Of a DNA stretch of 51,736 bases, positions 25,217 through 32,023 are shown in pieces. A program made the position numbers and the translations under genes. The DNA is from Desulfobacteraceae bacterium (GTDB lineage Bacteria; Desulfobacterota; Desulfobacteria; Desulfobacterales; SURF-15), in the NCBI GenBank assembly GCA_003599475.1, contig QZKK01000225.1, positions 1 to 51,736 on the forward strand, given 5' to 3'. The notes beneath the pieces were generated by a model that searched no databases, was not told the origin of the DNA, and saw nothing but the letters and a program-made list of their open reading frames with translations. Positions within the stretch are counted from its first letter, which is position 1. Each line of letters opens with the position of its first letter.

Positions 25217-25244
25217 TTATCGGACAGAGGGTTATCAAACTTTA
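25217..25244 (-). promoter_or_regulatory. Sigma-28 (FliA) promoter of fliC
   Basis: The minus strand reads TAAAGTTT-N12-TCCGATAA. The -35 half is a perfect consensus match, and the -10 half differs at one position from GCCGATAA. The spacer is 12 bp, not 11, as in the fliD promoter. The transcript would start near 25209 and carry a leader of about 120 nt. Confidence 0.88.
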
Positions 25245-25432
25245 GAGGAAAATTTGGATCCTCGGCGTGATATCGAGTGCCGATGAGAATTCGGGGAAAT
25301 GCCGGATCGAAAATAGATTGGATTTAAGGGCGGGCGAGAAGGAAGAGCGCAGAGCGATCGGGATGGGGTTTTATCAAAAAACTGGCTTGGAATTCACTGA
25401 ACTGTACATAGCGACATTTAAGTTGAACAGTT

Positions 25433-25455
25433 TGTCATGCCGGGCTTGATCTCCG
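25433..25455. repeat. Fragment related to the palindromic element at 2-55
   Basis: GTCATGCCGGGCTTGATCTC matches the reverse complement of the left-edge element (GTCATGCCGGACTTGATCCG) with few differences. The 25261-25554 gap otherwise contains no supported gene; a 60-codon plus-strand ORF there has no ribosome-binding site and no recognisable features. Confidence 0.5.
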
Positions 25456-25554
25456 CTAAAGACGGGACTGCAGTTTATACTGCACTCGATGCGGGACCGG
25501 AATGGCGGTGTGCGCAATTACTTGTGACGCTCTGTAATAACATTCGTCGACACT

Positions 25555-26118
25555 TTAGAAGCCTTTGACCGTTTTTAATGTCATCCGCATCTCGCTGACG
25601 ACATTGGAATAGGAGTTTATGGCGAATTCCAGGTCCGATCTGGATATTGCACCCTTTTGATACCGATCCGCCCAGTATGGGTACAGGATCGTTTCCCCCG
25701 ATTCCACTTCGAAATCGACCCCCCAGTAAATAGCCAGAGGAGTGGTCGGAGACCTCTTTTCGATCAAATCCAGACATTTCTTTTTTGAATACATTTCCAA
25801 AGTCGATGCGGTTAAGGGTCTTACATGAGTAGGATCGATGAGATATGCATCGCTGCGGGGATGGGGGAATACAATTTTTATCAACGCACCATTTCTGCAT
25901 ACTCGATAAAGCTCCTGAATGATTTGCCGGTGCAGATCCGGTGATGCTCCGATATGCTCGAGCACGTGTTCTATCACCACTTCATCTACAGAATTGTTTT
26001 CAAACGGCCAGGGGACTGCCTCAAGATCGACGACTCGGTCCGGTCGGCATCGAGGTTGAATATCGATATTCACGTAGCCGTCGAGCCTTTTGTTCCCGCA
26101 GCCCAAGTTAAGCTTCAT
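25555..26118 (-). CDS. Class I SAM-dependent methyltransferase
   Basis: The 187-residue protein begins MKLNLGCGNKRLDGYVNIDI, a motif I (LGCG) at the very N-terminus, with the acidic ribose-binding Asp in NIDIQ. VDEVVIEHVLEHI, with the usual EHVLEH, and HPRSDAYLIDPTHVRPLT follow. This short type is common in polysaccharide clusters, where it methylates sugars. The start at 26118 puts motif I at residue 4. The gene overlaps the 3' end of the TPR-GT41 gene by 11 nt, so it is translationally coupled to that glycosyltransferase and lies next to fliC. Substrate not known. Confidence 0.82.
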   Translation of the reverse strand: MKLNLGCGNKRLDGYVNIDIQPRCRPDRVVDLEAVPWPFENNSVDEVVIEHVLEHIGASPDLHRQIIQELYRVCRNGALIKIVFPHPRSDAYLIDPTHVRPLTASTLEMYSKKKCLDLIEKRSPTTPLAIYWGVDFEVESGETILYPYWADRYQKGAISRSDLEFAINSYSNVVSEMRMTLKTVKGF

Positions 26119-28138
26119 TCTGAAGATATCCTTTTGTCGATTCGTACCTGTGCCAGATCTCCAGAAAAGCATGCTCCAGAGATTTTACATATTCCCGGTT
26201 GCCCGCCTGGAGGACGTCTTGGACAGCCTGCCGCAGTCGCTGCCGGACGGATTCGCGCTTTTCGGGATGATTCGCAAGGGAGACCGCAATCCGAAAATAA
26301 GCCTCCTCCGTTTCTGATGTCAGATCTTCAAGCCCAAGGTTTGCAAGCAGGCTGTAGGTGGTCCGCTGGACATGCCGGTCCCCCTTCAGCGTTATCACCG
26401 GAACTCCCATGAATAAGGCTTCCCAGGAGGTCGTCGTTCCGTTGTATGGAAAGGGATCCAGGGCGATATCGGCTGCCGAATATCTTGCGCGATGTTCGAG
26501 ATCGGTCTCGGTCTGTTTCAAAAAGATGATGCGTCGGGGTTCAACCGTGAAATGGGAACGTACCTGCTTCTGTGCGTAATCGGTCCGGGCGTGGCGGAAG
26601 GAGAAAACCAGATAGGAGTTCGGGACTTCGGATAATATCCGGCTCCACAGGGGAAGGACCTCGGGCCTCAGTTTGTGCCACGCATTGAAGGATACGAATA
26701 CGATGCTGTCATTCGGAATACCGATCATTTCTCGGGTCGTCTTTTCACTGTCACTCGGGCGCTGAAAGTTCGGGTAGGGGAGAAAGCATCCGGGCATGAA
26801 CAGCAATTTTTCCCGATACTCATCATCGGCATTCGAACCTTCGGAAAAAGAATCCGTGATTCGATAGTCCATCTCCGGCAACCCAGTTCCATGAGGGTAT
26901 CCGATCCCCGTGATCTGAATCGGGGCCGGCTTCAATGCAAAAAGGTCGAGGCGATTGTTTCGGGTGTAGCCGGCAAGGTCAACAAGGATTTGTATCCGAT
27001 CCGCAAAGATTTTTTCGGCGATTTCACCATCACTCAAGTGCGAAACCGGATGGAAGCCCGAGCAATTCCGCATGATCTCCCGGGTGACCGCATCTTTTCT
27101 TTCCGTCAGGGCATAGCAGAAGATATCGAAATTCCGCTTGTCGTGATTTCGTAAAATCTCTCTGAAAAAAAAACCGACCGCGTGATGGTTGAAATCGGGA
27201 GAGACATACCCGATGCGAATTTTTTTAAGCTGGTTGAAGCGATCCGTGAAATTAAAATGGAGGGGACTGCAGCGGGCCTGAATGCGAGCTCGGATAAGAT
27301 CACCGCAGACCGAATGGAGCCGGGCGATCTCACCTCTGGGGAGACCGGATGCATTCAGGAAGAGCACAAGATGCCTGAGTGTATCCGACTCGGATATGGC
27401 AAAGGGGTGTTGGGCGGCAAGCGCAATCAGAGGATCCGCTTTGCCCCAGTGTCCGGTTTCGATAAACACCCGCGCCGCGCCGACGATGGTATGGATTGAA
27501 CCGAATTTGGAAAGGGCGCTCTCCGAAAGAGATACCGCTTCTTCCAATTTTCCGGCACCTACAAGCGTATCGCCTAAGTTGAAGTATGTCTTTTCATCAT
27601 CCGGATCGAGTCTAAGTGCCTCTTTCAGGCTGGAAACAGCCGATTCGAGCCTTCCTGTTTCTTTATAGACGAGTGCCAGGTTATTGTGGGCCTTCGCGTT
27701 TTTGGGATCGAAGGCGATGGCTTTTTTGTGCCGGATTTCCGCCTCTTTCAGTTCTCCCAAGGCGTTCAATGCGCTTCCAAGATTCGTATGCAGTTGAGCG
27801 TCCGAAGGGTTCTTTTTGAGGGCTCTTCTAAAATGGATGCTTGCACCCGATGGATCGCCGGAGCGGTTCAACACGATACCCATGTTGTTGAGCGCGTCAA
27901 CATCATCCGGCTTATGCACAATCGCCTGTTGAAGGTAACGGGAGGCTTTTTGTAAATCCCCGGATTGAAGGTGGAGGGTTCCGAGATTGTTTAAAGAAGG
28001 CACATGATCCGAACGGATGGATAGGATGCGCAGGTACAAGGATTCCGCCTTTTTTGCATCGCCCGAAATCTGGGCGGCAACCGCGCTTTGAAAGATCTGC
28101 TTCAATTCTCCTGATTTTTTCGATGGTATCCGGTGCAT
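26108..28138 (-). CDS. TPR protein with O-GlcNAc-transferase-like (GT41) domain
   Basis: The 676-residue protein has about six tetratricopeptide repeats (residues 10-230; units such as VDALNNMGIVLNRSGDPSGA and AKAHNNLALVYKETGRLESA). A GT41 catalytic region follows (about 305-640). Its motifs include RIGYVSPDFNHHAVGFF (the His pair at the position of the catalytic base), DLAGYTRNNR, LDPFPYNGTTTSWEALFMGVPV and GDRHVQRTTYSLL. GT41 enzymes attach a sugar to Ser or Thr of proteins; bacterial members near flagellin genes glycosylate flagellin. Position 1.0 kb upstream of fliC fits this. The start overlaps the FkbM gene by 37 nt, which is long for an overlap, so a later start is possible. Confidence 0.88.
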   Translation of the reverse strand: MHRIPSKKSGELKQIFQSAVAAQISGDAKKAESLYLRILSIRSDHVPSLNNLGTLHLQSGDLQKASRYLQQAIVHKPDDVDALNNMGIVLNRSGDPSGASIHFRRALKKNPSDAQLHTNLGSALNALGELKEAEIRHKKAIAFDPKNAKAHNNLALVYKETGRLESAVSSLKEALRLDPDDEKTYFNLGDTLVGAGKLEEAVSLSESALSKFGSIHTIVGAARVFIETGHWGKADPLIALAAQHPFAISESDTLRHLVLFLNASGLPRGEIARLHSVCGDLIRARIQARCSPLHFNFTDRFNQLKKIRIGYVSPDFNHHAVGFFFREILRNHDKRNFDIFCYALTERKDAVTREIMRNCSGFHPVSHLSDGEIAEKIFADRIQILVDLAGYTRNNRLDLFALKPAPIQITGIGYPHGTGLPEMDYRITDSFSEGSNADDEYREKLLFMPGCFLPYPNFQRPSDSEKTTREMIGIPNDSIVFVSFNAWHKLRPEVLPLWSRILSEVPNSYLVFSFRHARTDYAQKQVRSHFTVEPRRIIFLKQTETDLEHRARYSAADIALDPFPYNGTTTSWEALFMGVPVITLKGDRHVQRTTYSLLANLGLEDLTSETEEAYFRIAVSLANHPEKRESVRQRLRQAVQDVLQAGNREYVKSLEHAFLEIWHRYESTKGYLQNEA

Positions 28139-29010
28139 TGATGTTCGGGAGAACGAAATCCTTGAATGAATTCTTTCGGCATGAAAAACAGGTTCAAAAC
28201 GGCATCCGCTTTCAGATATTGATCCGGGGTCAATACTCTCAGGCGATCATTGAAATAGGCAAGCGTTTCGTAGTCCAGGTCATACATGAAACCTCTGAGT
28301 TGGCGTTCCGAATGGCCCATCTGTTTCAAGCCATATCGGTTGAGCTCACAGGCGATGCATTTCACACGATGGGTATCGATCAGGTGCCGAGCTCCTGCAA
28401 GGACGTTAAGCTCATTTCCTTCCGTATCGATCTTTATCATTTTCAGCTTGGAGAGGGCATCGGGATTGAAAAAGTCGTCCAGTCGGACGATCGGAAGGGA
28501 AAGAAGGCGCGGGGCTCTTTTTGTTTTCTCATTGAACGGATGACGGCTCACATCCCAAATCGCGTGGCCTCCGTCATTGTCTTCATTGTAGAAGAAGGTC
28601 GTTTTTCCATTCTGATCCCCCACGACGTCGGGATATAGAATTGCATTGGTCAATCCGTTGATCCCGACTTGATGCATCAAACGCTTTCGATTCTCTTCAA
28701 TCGGTTCAAAGGAAAAGACGCGACCCGACTCCTCCACCAACGAACCAGCCAGCAAGGTAAAGTAGCCGATGTGAGCGCCCACATCGATCACCATATCCCC
28801 CGGCTTCAATAGGGATATCATCAGAAAGGAGATGTCCTTTTCATAAAATCCAGTCTGTTGGGTTTCCTCGTAAATGATGCGATGGGAAAACAGGGTTAGA
28901 TCCAAATCCAAGGCGAATGCGGATTTTCCGGCAGACGAGAGACTAATCAGGGTGCGTTTCCATCGGTTGTCGGATTGTCGGTTGGATTTATTCATGTCAA
29001 TACAGCTCAT
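28102..29010 (-). CDS. FkbM family methyltransferase
   Basis: The 302-residue protein has the FkbM pattern: MVIDVGAHIGYFTLLAGSLV (motif I, about residues 73-90), FSFEPIEENRKRLMHQVGINGLTN, and LKMIKIDTEGNELNVLAGARHLI, the FkbM signature IDxEGxExxxL. These enzymes O-methylate small molecules and sugars. It sits between the TPR-methyltransferase and the TPR-GT41 protein and overlaps both, so all three are probably co-translated. Start 29010 or 28995 (MNKSNR) cannot be distinguished. Confidence 0.85.
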   Translation of the reverse strand: MSCIDMNKSNRQSDNRWKRTLISLSSAGKSAFALDLDLTLFSHRIIYEETQQTGFYEKDISFLMISLLKPGDMVIDVGAHIGYFTLLAGSLVEESGRVFSFEPIEENRKRLMHQVGINGLTNAILYPDVVGDQNGKTTFFYNEDNDGGHAIWDVSRHPFNEKTKRAPRLLSLPIVRLDDFFNPDALSKLKMIKIDTEGNELNVLAGARHLIDTHRVKCIACELNRYGLKQMGHSERQLRGFMYDLDYETLAYFNDRLRVLTPDQYLKADAVLNLFFMPKEFIQGFRSPEHQCTGYHRKNQEN

Positions 29011-30193
29011 GCACTCGGTCTGCGATTTCCCTTGCCTCGGGGTGCCTGCTTAGATAAGCCGACATCGCTTCCCTTGCCTTTTCATTCAGGCCGGCGGCCT
29101 TGCACATCTCGACGAAATTGACGATGGCATCGAGGTCGTCGGGATTTAACCGAAGCGCCTCGCCGACATTGACGAATGCTTTGTCAGAAAGTCCCTTTTG
29201 CCAGTACAAGACCGCCAGATTATTGTATGCCTCGGAAAAGCCGGGATCCGCCGAGACAGCCCTTTGAAAATACGTCTCAGCGGCTTCCAGATCTTGCTCC
29301 TGAAAGCGTTCGATTCCTTTTTCGTTCTGGTTTTTCGACGTTTCCGATTTTGATGCGACTCTTTTCAGCTCTAAATTGTCTTTATCCTTTGGAACCGCTA
29401 TAAGGGTTCCGCCTTCCATCAAAAAATTCATCATCGAATCGTATTTCTTTTTGATCTGCATCAATTGATCCATCAGGCGGATGTTGCTCAGATGGGTTTC
29501 CGGATGCACAAGAGAAAGCGGGCATTGGGCAGGAGGATGGTTGAAAAGGCCTCCAAACCGTGGATCATTCGAGAGCTCTTCCGATACGAGGAGGAGCATA
29601 TTCTGTCGAATATGCCAAAAGACGCTGCTGCTTTCCCAAAGCTCTCGTCGAAGAAAATCGAGACAACGAAAGCCTCGCTGCATGAAGAGCTCTACCCAGT
29701 AGGCCTGCCACTGCTCATTGAGGTGATTGTGGCCGCCCTGGTAGGGGATGGCGGCTGAGAACAGCACGACCCTCGCATGCCGCACCAGGGTATCGATGAA
29801 GCTTTCGGCTGCTTTTTCCGATAAATGCTCGGCCACTTCCAGGCAGATGACCAAGTCATACCGCCGGTTGAGATCAAAAGGAAATTCCAGATCCAAGATG
29901 GAGACAACATCCGGATCGATCCGAAGCCTTTCTTTGCTCAACCAGGGGCCTTCGATACCGCATATGTCCGTCACCCCGAACGCCTTCGCCGTAGAAAGCC
30001 AGGTGCCCAAGCCGCATCCGACATCAAGAATAGATTCCGGCTTGAAATTTTCAAACAGCTTCTGTAGTACGGTTTCCGCGCATATACGGTTGAACCCCTC
30101 CTCTTTTTCCAAAAAATCTTCATGCAGGTTCTTGTATATGTCATATCGATTGTCGAAAAGGGTGTCATTCGAATTTTCTCTATATCGTTGCAT
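28997..30193 (-). CDS. Methyltransferase fused to C-terminal TPR repeats
   Basis: The 398-residue protein has an N-terminal class I methyltransferase domain (ESILDVGCGLGTWLSTAKAFG at about 54-74; DLVICLEVAEHLSE). A C-terminal stretch (about 300-398) has two to three tetratricopeptide repeats: ETYFQRAVSADPGFSEAYNNLAVLYWQKGLSDKA, then NVGEALRLNPDDLDAIVNFVEM. I place the start at 30193 because AGGGAGAA lies 6 nt upstream; the frame is open to 30244. A methyltransferase joined to TPRs recurs in flagellin-glycosylation clusters. It ends inside the FkbM start region. Confidence 0.82.
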   Translation of the reverse strand: MQRYRENSNDTLFDNRYDIYKNLHEDFLEKEEGFNRICAETVLQKLFENFKPESILDVGCGLGTWLSTAKAFGVTDICGIEGPWLSKERLRIDPDVVSILDLEFPFDLNRRYDLVICLEVAEHLSEKAAESFIDTLVRHARVVLFSAAIPYQGGHNHLNEQWQAYWVELFMQRGFRCLDFLRRELWESSSVFWHIRQNMLLLVSEELSNDPRFGGLFNHPPAQCPLSLVHPETHLSNIRLMDQLMQIKKKYDSMMNFLMEGGTLIAVPKDKDNLELKRVASKSETSKNQNEKGIERFQEQDLEAAETYFQRAVSADPGFSEAYNNLAVLYWQKGLSDKAFVNVGEALRLNPDDLDAIVNFVEMCKAAGLNEKAREAMSAYLSRHPEAREIADRVHELY

Positions 30194-30209
30194 GTAATTT
30201 CTCCCTGAC

Positions 30210-31868
30210 TCAGTTCCGGTCCGCCGGAGGTTTCTGCTGAACAAAGGCCCAGTACATGTCGTTTCCTGACGGGACTTCTAAAGAGATATCCATGGTTTCA
30301 AGCATTTGAAAGCCCGTTCTCCGGATCAACTCCCTCCACATGCTTTTCCCAAGCACGCTGTAGTGGTTTTTATTCTTTTGATGATTGGAAGCCGTGTCGG
30401 GAGCCGGCACTTCAATGTAGATATAACCCGAGGGTTTCAGCACCCTGTAGAATTGGGAAAGCGTAAAATACGGCATGATACTGTGTTCCAGACAGTGCCT
30501 GCACCAGATAAGATCAAACGATTCATCATCAAATTCCAGAAAGGATTGATCCTTTCTTAAGACAGTATGGCCTTTCAACCGGCAAGTCGAGAGATCCTCG
30601 TCGTCAAGGGTGATTCCGGTCACCGCAAGCCCTCGCTCTTCAAACATTTCCAATGCAAGCCCCTGACCGCATCCGATATCGAGGACCCTGGTGGTTCCGG
30701 CTAAAGGATATTTCAGAAGTAAACGTTCCAGCATCTGACGGGTGATATGTCGATGCGTTTCAGAAGGAGGTTCGGGATAGACATCGGATTTTATTTTTTG
30801 AATAAAGGTTACCAGACGATCCAGTCCTTCCGGGGGTAGTGCGGGTGAGGATGAATTCAAAAGTCTTTCTCCGCGAGATCCCGTAAGATTTTTTAGCTCT
30901 TCGATCCGGTTTTCCTGCTCGACGATCTGCTCCTTGCAGTTTTTTTCGAATTTGTTTTTTTCTTTCCGCAGAGCCTCAATTTCATGGTGCATCACCAGGA
31001 TCCTACGGCTGTAATGATCCAGAAGGTCGGAGGTGTTGAATACATTTTTAAACTTTGCTTCACTGCGGCACTCAGGTCTGCTGTTTCTAAGGAGAGCCCG
31101 GATGACCGTGCCATTCGGTGTATCATGACGAAAGTGCTGCTCGGGCATCCTGAAGCCGGATGCGATGTATTCTTCTACCGAATGGTTGCAGGTTCTGATT
31201 TCCAGAATCTCAAATTTGCCATGCACCGACACCATGCACCGAAAACTCTCTTTCGTGAAGTAGTGAATGTGCCCCTTTGCCTGAAAGTCGACTCTTTTCA
31301 GCATTTCAACTTCATTGGGAAGGTCGATGAACATGTAGCCGTCCTTTTTAAGCAAACGGCTGAATTCATCGAGAGCCGAAATAGGGTTCGGCAAGTGTTC
31401 GAGCACATGGGATAGTGAAATCAGATCGAAAAATCCTGCAAAAGCTGGTGCCTTCAGTTCTTCCGGTTCTAAAAAGACGAATTCTTTTTCTCTCTTCAAG
31501 ACCTCTGCGTATCGGGGGTCCACCTCGGATACATATACGCTTCGGGCTTTGGCAAGCAGCGCCTTTGCCAGTTCACCGTCGGCGCCGCCGTAATCGAGGG
31601 CGGCTACAAATTTTTCTTCAGGCAGCAGCGTTTCGATGTATGTCAATTGCGCTTGAGCCTGTGCTCGGGACTTGTGGCGGAGGGTTTCCATGATATCCGG
31701 TGTCAGCAGGACGCGGTAATATCGGTTGTAGTATTCCCGAAGTGCGGCCTCGGAAACATATTCAGACTGAACGAATCCGCACCCGCTGCACTCGAGGATA
31801 TCCACCCCAAAGGATCGATTCAAGGATATTCTGTCTAGTTGCCCGCTTCCGCAGAGGAGACAGCCCAT
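30210..31868 (-). CDS. Two-domain methyltransferase with N-terminal zinc-binding motif
   Basis: The 552-residue protein has a Cys4 motif (CLLC at 3-6, CSGC at 27-30) typical of the zinc-binding domain in C-methyltransferases of the NovU/TylC3 type. A first SAM domain follows (LDYGGADGELAKALL, 91-105; SHVLEHLPNP), then a coiled-coil segment (about 285-330). A second, separate SAM domain has LDIGCGQGLALEMFEERG at 396-413 and CRHCLEHSIMPYF. Two active-site-like domains in one chain imply two methylations or a processive enzyme. The putative C-methylation role of domain 1 is inferred only from the cysteines. Confidence 0.85.
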   Translation of the reverse strand: MGCLLCGSGQLDRISLNRSFGVDILECSGCGFVQSEYVSEAALREYYNRYYRVLLTPDIMETLRHKSRAQAQAQLTYIETLLPEEKFVAALDYGGADGELAKALLAKARSVYVSEVDPRYAEVLKREKEFVFLEPEELKAPAFAGFFDLISLSHVLEHLPNPISALDEFSRLLKKDGYMFIDLPNEVEMLKRVDFQAKGHIHYFTKESFRCMVSVHGKFEILEIRTCNHSVEEYIASGFRMPEQHFRHDTPNGTVIRALLRNSRPECRSEAKFKNVFNTSDLLDHYSRRILVMHHEIEALRKEKNKFEKNCKEQIVEQENRIEELKNLTGSRGERLLNSSSPALPPEGLDRLVTFIQKIKSDVYPEPPSETHRHITRQMLERLLLKYPLAGTTRVLDIGCGQGLALEMFEERGLAVTGITLDDEDLSTCRLKGHTVLRKDQSFLEFDDESFDLIWCRHCLEHSIMPYFTLSQFYRVLKPSGYIYIEVPAPDTASNHQKNKNHYSVLGKSMWRELIRRTGFQMLETMDISLEVPSGNDMYWAFVQQKPPADRN

Positions 31869-32023
31869 CGCTTAATCCATCACGTTTTGATTCCGAAAGA
31901 AACTGCCGGAGAGGATGTCACGATTTGCTCCGACAATTTTCAAGTGGTATTTCAGCGGCACGCATCGATCGATCTTGAAGCGGCATGATAATGCTTCGGC
32001 CGGACCCATATCTCACTTATGAA

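Noticed and set aside
25267..25449. 60-codon plus-strand ORF upstream of fliC
   Set aside because: No ribosome-binding site, and the sequence lies in a gap with a repeat fragment.
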